Assembly (NCBI GenBank): GCA_947374535.1
Contig: CANCCJ010000010.1
Span: 1 to 54,925 of the forward strand
Direction: 5' to 3'
DNA length: 54,925 nucleotides
Origin: Comamonadaceae bacterium
GTDB taxonomy: Bacteria; Pseudomonadota; Gammaproteobacteria; Burkholderiales; Burkholderiaceae
Position numbers and translations under genes: made by a program. Position 1 is the first letter of the stretch; the number at the start of each line of letters is the position of its first letter. The notes beneath the pieces were generated by a model. The model saw only the letters and a program-made list of their open reading frames with translations. It was not told the DNA's origin and did not search any database. Of the stretch, positions 7,530 through 15,476 are shown one piece after another.

Positions 7530-7973
7530 ATGCAACGCATCAGTGAATTCGTCGTCGGTTTGTTGTTTGGTTTGGGCTTGATGCTCTCGGGGATGACCGA
7601 CCCAGGCAAGGTGTTGGGGTTTCTTGATCTCTTGGGTGAGTGGGATCCCTCCTTGGCATTTGTGATGGGTGGCGCGATTGCCGTTGGTTTCTTCGCTTTT
7701 GCATTGGCTAAAAAGCGAACCACCAATTTTTTTGGCGGTGCTTTGCACTTGCCTCAATCAACTCACATCGACAAGCGCTTGATTTGGGGAAATTTGATGT
7801 TTGGCGCAGGCTGGGGCTTGGCTGGTTTTTGCCCAGGGCCAGCATTGGTCAGCATGGCAGCGGGTCAAGACAAAGCCCTTGTGTTCGTATTGGCGATGAT
7901 TTTTGGCATGATCGCGTATGAAGTTGCACAACGCTTCGTTCATTCACACACACAACACACAGAGACACCATGA
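7530..7973 (+). CDS. YeeE/YedE family membrane protein (DUF6691 type), second half-transporter
   Basis: 147-residue partner of the preceding gene with about four hydrophobic segments. Visible signatures: LMLSGMTDPGKVLGFLD at residue 17-33 and the cysteine motif FGAGWGLAGFCPGPALVSM around residue 90-108. It has AAGGAG before the ATG. Its stop overlaps the start of the dienelactone-hydrolase-like gene by four bases (ATGA). The two halves together resemble one full YeeE transporter. Location beside BigR and a persulfide dioxygenase points to movement of a reduced or partly oxidised sulfur species across the inner membrane. Confidence 0.9.
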   Translation: MQRISEFVVGLLFGLGLMLSGMTDPGKVLGFLDLLGEWDPSLAFVMGGAIAVGFFAFALAKKRTTNFFGGALHLPQSTHIDKRLIWGNLMFGAGWGLAGFCPGPALVSMAAGQDKALVFVLAMIFGMIAYEVAQRFVHSHTQHTETP

Positions 7974-8875
7974 ACCACAACCACATCGCCGACACACACG
8001 CCCTGCTCAACAGCACAGAGGCTTCACTCACACCCACACGCCGCTTGGCATTGCAAACTGCATTGGGCATTGGCTATGCCGCAGCCGCCATGCCACTGAT
8101 GGCGCAAACTGCCATTCAAACTTCTGCTGAAGGTTTAACCAGCGGTCGCGTTGAGATTGATGTGAATGGCTTCAAAGTTCCTGCTTACCGCTCTGCCCCT
8201 GCTGGCAAAACCAACCTACCCGTGGTGCTGGTGATCTCTGAAATTTTTGGCGTACATGAATACATTGCCGATGTCACACGTCGTCTTGCCAAAGAAGGTT
8301 ATTTGGCCATCGCGCCCGAAATGTTTGTACGTCAAGGTGACCCCAGTCAGTTCAAAGAGATTGCCAAGCTGCAAGCCGAAATCATCAGCAAAGTGCCGGA
8401 CGCACAAGTGATGGCCGATTTGGATGCCACGGTGAAGTGGGCCACTCAAAACGGCGGCAATGCCAACAAGGTGGCCATCACAGGATTTTGCTGGGGCGGG
8501 CGCATCGCATGGCTGTATGCCGAGCACAATCCAAAGGTCAAAGCAGCTGTAGCTTGGTACGGTCGAATGGAAGGCCAAACCAACGCCAACAACCCCAAGC
8601 ACCCCATCGAATTGGCCGCGTCACTGAAAGCGCCAGTGTTGGGCTTGTATGGCGGTGCAGACACAGGCATTCCCGTGACATCCGTGAACAATATGAAAGA
8701 AGCCCTAGCGCAGGCTGCCACCAAAGGCAACAAAGCGGCCAAGGCCTCAGAGTTTGTGTTGTACCCAGACGCGCCACACGCGTTTCATGCCGACTACCGT
8801 GCCAGCTTCCGTGCTGGTCCCGCGGCTGACGGCTGGAGCCGCGCTGTAGCCTGGCTCAAGCAATACTCTAACTAA
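7970..8875 (+). CDS. Dienelactone hydrolase family protein with Tat-like leader
   Basis: 301-residue alpha/beta hydrolase. Catalytic triad of the dienelactone hydrolase family is visible: nucleophile Cys174 in GFCWGG, Asp231 in YGGADTGI and His270 in DAPHAFHADYR. The N-terminus carries TPTRRLALQTALGIGYAAAA (residues 21-40), a twin-arginine-like leader, so it may be exported or anchored in the periplasm. Translation is coupled to the YeeE gene through ATGA. Dienelactone hydrolases usually act in chlorocatechol breakdown; no such genes are here, so it may hydrolyse another ester or thioester. Why it sits in a persulfide operon is unclear. Confidence 0.85.
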   Translation: MNHNHIADTHALLNSTEASLTPTRRLALQTALGIGYAAAAMPLMAQTAIQTSAEGLTSGRVEIDVNGFKVPAYRSAPAGKTNLPVVLVISEIFGVHEYIADVTRRLAKEGYLAIAPEMFVRQGDPSQFKEIAKLQAEIISKVPDAQVMADLDATVKWATQNGGNANKVAITGFCWGGRIAWLYAEHNPKVKAAVAWYGRMEGQTNANNPKHPIELAASLKAPVLGLYGGADTGIPVTSVNNMKEALAQAATKGNKAAKASEFVLYPDAPHAFHADYRASFRAGPAADGWSRAVAWLKQYSN

Positions 8876-8882
8876 GTCAGCG

Positions 8883-9977
8883 TTAGGCCACAAACACCCG
8901 CGCTTTGCGCGGTGTGAGCACCAAGGTCTCACCCTCTGTAAATCCCTGCTCGTAAAACTGCGATGCAGGGATTTGCGCTTCAATGATCTGCTGATCTGAC
9001 GGTCCATCGCCTTCAGCCGCTACCAGCTCTAAGCGGGCAATCGGGCCCACCACAATGGCACGCGTGAGTTGCGCTACGATGCCGCCCTCGTCTTCTCTGC
9101 CTGAGGTGAAGCGGCGCACATCCAAATCATGCGGGCGCACATAGGCAAAGGCTTTGGCATCTTGTGCGGCATGGTGCTCGGGGCTGGCCACGCGCACGGT
9201 TTGGTCTTCCACACCAATGTGCATTTCGCCTTCGTGAGCGCGGCCATGAAACAAATTCACATCGCCTAAAAAGCCATAGACAAACGGGCTGGCTGGGTGT
9301 TCCCACACTTCTTGTGGGCTGCCCACTTGTTCGACATTGCCTTTGTTCATCACTACCACTCGGTCAGCCACTTCGAGGGCTTCTTCTTGGTCGTGCGTCA
9401 CAAAGATGGTGGTCACATTCAAATCGTCGTGCAAACGGCGCAACCAACGGCGCAACTCTTTACGCACCTTGGCGTCCAAAGCACCGAACGGCTCGTCTAA
9501 CAACAACACTTTGGGCTCGACGGCCAAAGCGCGAGCCAAGGCAATGCGCTGACGTTGACCGCCTGAGAGTTGTGATGGGTAACGATCGGCCAACCAATCG
9601 AGTTGCACGAGGCTCAGTAAGTCGTGCACTTTCTTTTTGATTTGTTCTTCGCTGGGGCGCTCGTTGCGTGGTTTCACGCGTAGGCCAAAGGCTACGTTTT
9701 CAAACACCGTCATGTGACGGAACAAGGCGTAGTGCTGGAACACAAAGCCCACTTGACGCTCGCGCACATGCACGTGCGTGGTGTCTTCACCGCTGAACAA
9801 AATCGTGCCAGCGTCCGCTGTTTCTAAACCCGCGATGATGCGTAGCAACGTGGTTTTGCCGCAGCCCGATGGGCCCAACAAAGCGATCAATTCGCCAGAG
9901 TGAATGTCGAGGCTCACATCGCCCAGCGCTTGAAAGTCGCCAAACTGTTTGTGGATGTTTCTGATTTCGATGCTCAT
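8883..9977 (-). CDS. cysA: Sulfate/thiosulfate ABC transporter ATP-binding protein
   Basis: 364-residue ATPase of the CysPTWA importer that drives sulfate and thiosulfate uptake. Walker [10 protein letters not shown] (residues 35-43), Q-loop in [11 protein letters not shown], signature [15 protein letters not shown], Walker [13 protein letters not shown] and H-loop FVTHDQEEA are all intact. The C-terminal third carries the MOP/TOBE-like regulatory domain ([11 protein letters not shown]). It is the last gene of the operon, 20 bases after cysW, and is convergent with the dienelactone-hydrolase-like gene with only seven bases between their stops. Confidence 0.95.
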   Translation of the reverse strand: MSIEIRNIHKQFGDFQALGDVSLDIHSGELIALLGPSGCGKTTLLRIIAGLETADAGTILFSGEDTTHVHVRERQVGFVFQHYALFRHMTVFENVAFGLRVKPRNERPSEEQIKKKVHDLLSLVQLDWLADRYPSQLSGGQRQRIALARALAVEPKVLLLDEPFGALDAKVRKELRRWLRRLHDDLNVTTIFVTHDQEEALEVADRVVVMNKGNVEQVGSPQEVWEHPASPFVYGFLGDVNLFHGRAHEGEMHIGVEDQTVRVASPEHHAAQDAKAFAYVRPHDLDVRRFTSGREDEGGIVAQLTRAIVVGPIARLELVAAEGDGPSDQQIIEAQIPASQFYEQGFTEGETLVLTPRKARVFVA

Positions 9978-9997
9978 GATTCGGTACTCTTATTGAT

Positions 9998-10891
9998 TTA
10001 TGCGTGTGGGTTCTCGGGTGGCAAATCAGCCGTGGCTTTCAGCTCACGGGCATGACGCCATTCCACAAACGACTTCAACACCAAGGTCACCAAGGCCAAC
10101 AAGGCCAACAGCGAGGCCACGGCAAACGCCGCCACCGATTGGTATTCGTTGTACAAAATTTCCACATGCAATGGCATGGTGTTGGTTTGCCCACGGATGT
10201 GACCCGACACCACCGACACCGCGCCAAACTCGCCCATGGCACGTGCGTTACACAAAATGACGCCGTAGATCAAACCCCACTTGATGTTGGGCAACGTGAC
10301 ATACCAAAAGGTTTGCCAGCCTGTGGCGCCCAACACGATGGCGGCTTGCTCTTCATCATTGCCCTGCGCCTGCATGAGCGGAATCAACTCACGCGCGATG
10401 AAGGGGAACGTGACAAACACAGTCGCCAAGACAATGCCGGGTACAGCAAAAATGATTTTGATGTCGTGTTCTTGTAGCCACGGCCCAAACCAGCCCTGTG
10501 CACCGAACATCAACACATAAATCAAACCGGCCACTACGGGGGACACCGAAAACGGCAAGTCCACCAGTGTGGTCAAAAACGCTTTGCCCGTGAACTCATA
10601 CTTGGCAATGGCCCATGCGGCCGCAATACCAAACACCAGATTCAAAGGCACGGCAATGAGTGCGGTGATGAAGGTCAGGCGAATGGCCGACCATGCATCG
10701 GGCTCTTGCAACGCCACCCAATAGGCCTCCAAGCCTTTGCGCAAAGCTTCGGTGAACACCGCCGCCAATGGCAAGACCAAGAAGAAAAACATAAACGTGA
10801 GCGCCACACCAATGAGGCTGTAGCGCACCCATGCGGGCTCAGTCGTGCCCGCTTGTGCATTGCGTACGGAAGGGTTTGTTACGGCGCTCAT
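9998..10891 (-). CDS. cysW: Sulfate ABC transporter permease CysW
   Basis: 297-residue inner-membrane permease. Hydrophobic segments span the protein and the EAA loop reads [54 protein letters not shown] is typical of CysW. The start is placed at the ATG whose last bases overlap the cysT stop (ATGA), with AGGAG seven bases upstream; a start ten codons earlier would reach well into cysT and lacks that site. It pairs with CysT to form the sulfate channel energised by CysA. Confidence 0.95.
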   Translation of the reverse strand: MSAVTNPSVRNAQAGTTEPAWVRYSLIGVALTFMFFFLVLPLAAVFTEALRKGLEAYWVALQEPDAWSAIRLTFITALIAVPLNLVFGIAAAWAIAKYEFTGKAFLTTLVDLPFSVSPVVAGLIYVLMFGAQGWFGPWLQEHDIKIIFAVPGIVLATVFVTFPFIARELIPLMQAQGNDEEQAAIVLGATGWQTFWYVTLPNIKWGLIYGVILCNARAMGEFGAVSVVSGHIRGQTNTMPLHVEILYNEYQSVAAFAVASLLALLALVTLVLKSFVEWRHARELKATADLPPENPHA

Positions 10892-11742
10892 GCTGGTGCT
10901 CCTGTATGGCGACGTTGCCAAGCCTGTAGTGCATTGATGACCAACAACAAAATAAACGAGATGACCAACATCACCACCGCCACGGCCGTGGCTCCGGCGT
11001 AGTCGTATTGCTCCAACTTGCCGATGATGATGAGCGGTGTGATTTCAGACACCATGGGCATATTGCCCGCAATGAAAATCACCGAGCCATATTCACCAAT
11101 CGCACGGGCAAATGCCATGGCAAAGCCCGTCAGCAAAGCTGGTGCGATGCTGGGAAAAATCACGCGTGTAAAGGTTTGCCAACGCGTGGCACCCAAACAG
11201 GTGGCGGCTTCTTCTAGTTCTTTCTCTGCATCTTCCAACACCGGCTGCACCGTGCGCACCACAAAGGGCAAGCCAATGAAGATGAGTGCAATCACCACGC
11301 CATTGGGGTTGAACGCGAGCTGAATGCCCATGGGCTCCAAGTACTGCCCCACCCAGCCATTGCCCGCTAACAAAGCGGTGAGCGAAATACCGGCCACCGC
11401 AGTAGGCAAAGCAAAGGGCAAATCGACCAATGCATCGACGACCTTCTTACCGAAGAAGTCGTAACGCACCAGCACCCAGGCTACGAGCAAACCAAACACC
11501 ACATTGACCAAGGCAGCAATGAGTGACGCGCCAAAGGTGAGTTTGTACGACGCCATCACACGTGGGCCTGTGACAGCTTCAACAAATTGGTCCCACGTGA
11601 GCGTGAAGGTTTTGAAAATCAATGCGGAGAGCGGAATCAACACAATCAAGCTCAGGTATGTGATCGTGAAACCTAAGGTGATGTTGAAGCCGGGAAGAAC
11701 ACGCGCAGCCTTGTGGCTGCGCGCCAAAGAGAACAATGCCAT
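10888..11742 (-). CDS. cysT: Sulfate ABC transporter permease CysT (CysU)
   Basis: 284-residue permease with six or so membrane helices. [23 protein letters not shown] is the typical first helix, and the EAA loop is [34 protein letters not shown], followed by [15 protein letters not shown]. The gene begins three bases after the end of cysP and overlaps cysW by four bases, so the four transporter genes are tightly coupled. It provides one half of the membrane pore for sulfate/thiosulfate. Confidence 0.95.
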   Translation of the reverse strand: MALFSLARSHKAARVLPGFNITLGFTITYLSLIVLIPLSALIFKTFTLTWDQFVEAVTGPRVMASYKLTFGASLIAALVNVVFGLLVAWVLVRYDFFGKKVVDALVDLPFALPTAVAGISLTALLAGNGWVGQYLEPMGIQLAFNPNGVVIALIFIGLPFVVRTVQPVLEDAEKELEEAATCLGATRWQTFTRVIFPSIAPALLTGFAMAFARAIGEYGSVIFIAGNMPMVSEITPLIIIGKLEQYDYAGATAVAVVMLVISFILLLVINALQAWQRRHTGAPA

Positions 11743-11745
11743 GAA

Positions 11746-12738
11746 TTACTTAACTGTATAAATTTTGTCAAACTGGCCACCATCATTGAAGTGCACTTTT
11801 TGCGCTTCGCTGAGTGAGCCGAAATACTCGCTCACAGGCACCAACTGAATGGGCTTGAAGGTCGATGCATATTTCTTCAGCAACGCAGGAGAACGTGGAC
11901 GCAAAGCGTGCTTAGCAGCAATCTCTTGCGCTTCGTCTGAATACAAGTAGTTCAAATATGCCTTGGCCAATTCGCCTGTGCCTTTTTTAGCCACGGTGCG
12001 TTCCACTACGGCCACTGGGTTTTCCGCAATGATGCTGACCGAGGGATGCACAGCATCCACCTTGCCTTCGCCAAACTCACGATCGACTGACACCACTTCG
12101 GATTCAAACGTCACCAGCACATCACCGATGTTGCGTTGCAAGAAGATGGTGGTCGCGTCACGGCCACCTTTGGCGAGCACGGGCACGTTCTTAAAAATCT
12201 TGGCCACAAACTCAGCAGCTTGTGCATCGGTCTGGCCTTTTTTACGCGCATAGGCCCAAGCTGCCAAATATGCCATGCGGCCATTGCCACCGGTTTTGGG
12301 GTTGACGATGATGACTTGCACACCAGGCTTGGTCAGGTCGTCCCAATCCTTGATGCCCTTGGGGTTGCCATTGCGTGTGAGAAACAACATGGTTGAGGTG
12401 GTAGGAGACGCGTTGTTGGGGAACTTCTTCGCCCAGTCTTTCGCCACCACGCCGTTGCTGGCCAAGAACTCGATGTCGGTGGTGGTGTTCATGCTGACCA
12501 CATCGGCATCTAAGCCGTCGTTCACCGCACGGGCTTGTGCGCTAGAGCCGCCGTGGGCTTGGTCAATCTTGATGTCTTTGCCTGTGGTCTTTTTGTAATG
12601 GGCCACAAAAGCTTGGTTGTAGTCTTTGTAAAACTCGCGGGCCACGTCATACGACGCATTCAACAAAGTTTGAGCAGAAGCCAATGAGCTGACTGCCAAC
12701 AACGCTGCGGCCAAAGTGGTGTGTATGAATTTTTTCAT
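11746..12738 (-). CDS. cysP: Sulfate/thiosulfate ABC transporter periplasmic binding protein
   Basis: 330-residue sulfate-binding protein with signal peptide MKKFIHTTLAAALLAVSSLA and cleavage at ASA-Q. Mature start TLLNASYDVAREFYKDYNQ, the AHGGSSAQARAV loop and DVVTFESEVV-like segments (VLVTFESEVVSVDREFG) are those of Sbp/CysP. The start is fixed by the signal peptide and by ATGA overlap with the upstream hydrolase gene; an open frame extends 57 codons further upstream but has no signal peptide and runs antiparallel to nothing known. It delivers sulfate to CysTWA. A second sulfate-binding protein gene lies at 47479-48492. Confidence 0.94.
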   Translation of the reverse strand: MKKFIHTTLAAALLAVSSLASAQTLLNASYDVAREFYKDYNQAFVAHYKKTTGKDIKIDQAHGGSSAQARAVNDGLDADVVSMNTTTDIEFLASNGVVAKDWAKKFPNNASPTTSTMLFLTRNGNPKGIKDWDDLTKPGVQVIIVNPKTGGNGRMAYLAAWAYARKKGQTDAQAAEFVAKIFKNVPVLAKGGRDATTIFLQRNIGDVLVTFESEVVSVDREFGEGKVDAVHPSVSIIAENPVAVVERTVAKKGTGELAKAYLNYLYSDEAQEIAAKHALRPRSPALLKKYASTFKPIQLVPVSEYFGSLSEAQKVHFNDGGQFDKIYTVK

Positions 12739-13328
12739 GCGGTTTGAAGCTCCAAAGATTGAGTAGATGCCACAGATGTTGTCGCCTTGAAAACCAATGG
12801 TGTTTCCACCAAAGATTGCAAAAGTGCCAAGCCCAGTGGCCAAGCGCCAAAACCAGAATCGATATTGATATGCCCTGCATTTTGCAAACGCACAAACTCG
12901 CTGCCCCACGACCTAGCGTACGCCCCAGCGGTGCGCACAGGGCAATACGGGTCGTTGCTGCTGGCCACCACCACACTGCGGTAAGGGAGCGTATGGTACG
13001 GCACAGGCGCAAAGTCCACCAAAGGCGCACGGCGCTCAGGGTCAGCCGGTGCAACCAACAAAGCACCATGAATGCGTGCCACCGCTTCGGGTGGCAAGTG
13101 TGTCGAAGCAATACAGCCTAGGCTGTGTGCCACCAACACCACAGGGCCGTCTTGGGAGAGGATGGTTTCGGCAATACGGCCCACCCATGCGCTGCGCGTG
13201 GGGGAAATCCAGTTGTCTTGCTGCACGCGCACGGCGCCCTTGATGGACTCGGCCCACAGGCTTTGCCAGTGGCCGGGGCCAGAATCGCGCCAACCGGGCA
13301 CGATGAGGATGGTGGGTGTTTGAGACAT
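12735..13328 (-). CDS. RBBP9/YdeN-family alpha/beta hydrolase
   Basis: 197-residue serine hydrolase. Nucleophile Ser69 lies in LVAHSLGC, the acid in SSNDPYCP and the His in NAGHINIDSGFGAWP, the RBBP9/YdeN pattern. N-terminal ILIVPGWRDSGPGHWQSLW is diagnostic of this family. It is the first gene of the sulfate-uptake operon: its TGA overlaps the cysP ATG. No signal peptide, so cytosolic. Its substrate is unknown; the consistent linkage to cysP in this operon suggests a sulfur-starvation role, perhaps hydrolysis of an ester, but nothing in the sequence proves that. A candidate regulatory block lies just upstream. Confidence 0.88.
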   Translation of the reverse strand: MSQTPTILIVPGWRDSGPGHWQSLWAESIKGAVRVQQDNWISPTRSAWVGRIAETILSQDGPVVLVAHSLGCIASTHLPPEAVARIHGALLVAPADPERRAPLVDFAPVPYHTLPYRSVVVASSNDPYCPVRTAGAYARSWGSEFVRLQNAGHINIDSGFGAWPLGLALLQSLVETPLVFKATTSVASTQSLELQTA

Positions 13329-13332
13329 AGCC

Positions 13333-13390
13333 GCGATTGTGAAAGGGAATTGTCCAATCGCAAACGACTGTTTATTTGTTAGTTAATAAC
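13333..13390 (-). promoter_or_regulatory. Candidate promoter/operator block of the sulfate-uptake operon
   Basis: Directly upstream of the hydrolase-cysPTWA operon. It contains an inverted repeat GCGATTG (13333-13339) / CAATCGC (13355-13361), then ACTGTTTATTTGTT (13367-13380) followed by AGTTAAT, with GTTAATAAC at 13382-13390. The first AT-rich element recurs before the encapsulin operon at 19206, and GTTAATAAC recurs before the second sulfate-binding-protein gene at 48579. This sharing suggests a common sulfur regulator of CysB type; the assignment is inference. Confidence 0.45.
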
Positions 13391-13403
13391 GTATGCATAT
13401 ATA

Positions 13404-13442
13404 GAAAAGCGGTGAGTCGGCATATGGCCGATTCACCGCTTC
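13404..13442 (-). terminator. Terminator of the encapsulin/cysteine desulfurase operon
   Basis: Long hairpin with outer arms AAGCGGTGA (13407-13415) and TCACCGCTT (13433-13441) and inner TCGGC/GCCGA around an ATAT-containing loop. On the minus strand it is followed by TTTTCTAT. It begins about 19 bases after the desulfurase stop and separates that operon from the sulfate operon downstream. Confidence 0.8.
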
Positions 13443-13460
13443 TTTGGGAACGCTTGGGCC

Positions 13461-15476
13461 TTAAGACTTAGCACGACTGCCACTGAGGCGGCGTACCACC
13501 GCAATCATGCGGTCCACCTCTTCGCAGGTGTTGTAAAACGCCAGCGATGGGCGCACCGTGGTTTCCAAACCAAAGCGACGCAAAATAGGCTGCGCGCAAT
13601 GGTGACCGGTTCGCACCGCAATGCCTTCTGCATTCATGGCCTTGCCCACTTCTTCGGTGGTGTAGCCCTGCAACACAAACGACAACACACTCGCCTTCTC
13701 ATGGGCCGTGCCCACTAAGCGAACGCCAGGAATCGGCTTCAAGTGGTGTGTGGCATAGACCAACAAGTCATGCTCGTAGCGTGCGATGTTTTCCATGCCA
13801 ATGCGTTGCACATAGTCAATCGCAGCGCCCAAACCCACAGCATCAGCAATGTTGCCGGTGCCAGCCTCAAACTTGTTGGGCGGTGGTTGGAACAACGTGC
13901 GCTCAAAAGTCACGTCGGCAATCATGTTGCCGCCGCCCTGCCAAGGTGGCATGTCGTCGAGCAACTCACGACGGCCATACACCACGCCAATGCCAGTGGG
14001 GCCAAACACTTTGTGCCCGGAGAACACAAAGAAGTCAGCACCAATTTCTTGCACGTTCACACGCATGTGACTCACCGATTGCGCGCCATCCACCAAAGCT
14101 ACAGCACCTGCGCGATGGGCCAAGTCGACGATCTCTTTCACAGGCACCACGGTGCCCAAAGCGTTCGAGACTTGCGTGACCGACACAATCTTGGTGCGGT
14201 CGCTCAAGAGCTTCTTGTATTCGTCCAGCAGCACTTGGCCGCTGTCATCCACAGGAATGACTTTGAGCTTGGCACCTTTGGCTGCAGCCAACTGTTGCCA
14301 AGGCACGATGTTGGCATGGTGTTCAAGGTTAGAGACGATGATTTCATCGCCCTCACCCACGTTTTGCCAGCCCCAAGTCTTGGCCACCAAGTTGATGGCT
14401 TCGGTGGCACCGCGCACAAAGATGATTTCTTCGACTGAACCTGCACCCAAGAAGGCACGCACTTTTTCGCGGGCACCTTCGTAAGCATCGGTGGCACGCG
14501 CTGCTAACTCGTGGGCCGCACGGTGAATATTGGAATTCTCGTGGGCATAGAAGTAAGCAATGCGATCAATCACCGATTGCGGTTTGTGCGTAGTAGCCGC
14601 GTTGTCAAACCACACCAACTGTTTGCCATTCACACGCTCTTGCAAGACGGGAAAATCACGGCGCACCGCATGCACGTCAAAGCCCGGATGCCGGGCCTCG
14701 TCAGCTTGTGGCACACGCTCTGAAAACCCGTGCGCTTGTCGCGTGGGTTGTGCAAAGTAATAAGGCGATGTGGGCCGCTCAGTGGCGGTGGTGGGTGCAT
14801 GTGCAGGCAACGGCTGCGCTTGGTGTCGTGGGTTTTCACCCAGCAACGCACGCAAGTCATCGGCCCCCGGCAAGCCAAACGACTGCGCAGACACACGGTC
14901 TTCGCGCGGCACGTCAAAGCTTTGCACTGTAGTGGGGTACCCCGCGGACTCACCCAAGAAGTAGTAGGGCGTCGAGGGCGCAGGTGAACGCTGGTGCGCA
15001 GGGCCAATGGCCTCAGCTCGCTCAGGCGAGGCACCACCCACTGCGGGCAGCGAAGGCGCGTAAGCCTGTGGCACACCGAGTGAGCCACTGCCCACACGAC
15101 CATCCACAGCAGGCGGCACGATGGAGGCATGGTCAGGCACACCATTCGGCGCAGCAGAGTGTGGCACCAAGGATGGGGAAGACGCACCGAGGTTCAACAC
15201 GCTTTGCGGCGACTGAGGTGCGGCATTGGCACCGGGCGCAATCGTGCCCGGCAACTGTGGGCCGTTACCTAAGGGGCCCAGCGATGAGCCAGCTGGCAAC
15301 ACATTCACAGGCGCAGATACACCGCCCAAGGCGGTAGGCGAAGGCGCCACATTCAGTGCCGTCTGCGGCTCAGCACGTTCACCTGGCAATGCAGCAAAGA
15401 ACTGACCCGCGAGTTGCGCCAAAGCGCCAACGTCTAACGGGCTGTGAACTTCACTTGTAAGTGTCTGGATACTCAT
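13461..15476 (-). CDS. SufS-type cysteine desulfurase with long N-terminal encapsulin cargo domain
   Basis: 671-residue PLP enzyme. The C-terminal ~400 residues (from FDVHAVRRDFP, about residue 266) are a complete group II desulfurase: WFDNAATTHKP, HRAAHELAARAT, SNLEHHANIVPW, the PLP lysine K489 in FSGHKVFGPTG and the catalytic Cys627 in RTGHHCAQP. It releases sulfur from cysteine as an enzyme-bound persulfide plus alanine. The first ~265 residues are rich in Ala, Pro, Ser and Gly, predicted disordered, and hold a repeated PYYF motif (residues 171-174 and 238-241) plus a short helix-like start DVGALAQLAGQFFAALPGE. Such extensions are the loading domains of family 2A encapsulin cargo. Start ATG chosen for MSIQTLTSEV; the gene overlaps the encapsulin gene by 26 bases. 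A normal housekeeping SufS has ~410 residues and no such extension. Confidence 0.93.
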   Translation of the reverse strand: MSIQTLTSEVHSPLDVGALAQLAGQFFAALPGERAEPQTALNVAPSPTALGGVSAPVNVLPAGSSLGPLGNGPQLPGTIAPGANAAPQSPQSVLNLGASSPSLVPHSAAPNGVPDHASIVPPAVDGRVGSGSLGVPQAYAPSLPAVGGASPERAEAIGPAHQRSPAPSTPYYFLGESAGYPTTVQSFDVPREDRVSAQSFGLPGADDLRALLGENPRHQAQPLPAHAPTTATERPTSPYYFAQPTRQAHGFSERVPQADEARHPGFDVHAVRRDFPVLQERVNGKQLVWFDNAATTHKPQSVIDRIAYFYAHENSNIHRAAHELAARATDAYEGAREKVRAFLGAGSVEEIIFVRGATEAINLVAKTWGWQNVGEGDEIIVSNLEHHANIVPWQQLAAAKGAKLKVIPVDDSGQVLLDEYKKLLSDRTKIVSVTQVSNALGTVVPVKEIVDLAHRAGAVALVDGAQSVSHMRVNVQEIGADFFVFSGHKVFGPTGIGVVYGRRELLDDMPPWQGGGNMIADVTFERTLFQPPPNKFEAGTGNIADAVGLGAAIDYVQRIGMENIARYEHDLLVYATHHLKPIPGVRLVGTAHEKASVLSFVLQGYTTEEVGKAMNAEGIAVRTGHHCAQPILRRFGLETTVRPSLAFYNTCEEVDRMIAVVRRLSGSRAKS

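Noticed and set aside
12739..12909. 57-codon extension of the sulfate-binding protein
   Set aside because: It lies inside the hydrolase gene, would hide the signal peptide, and the ATGA junction supports the inner start.
13743..14438. 231-codon frame antisense to the cysteine desulfurase
   Set aside because: Shadow of a conserved catalytic domain; no recognisable domain of its own.
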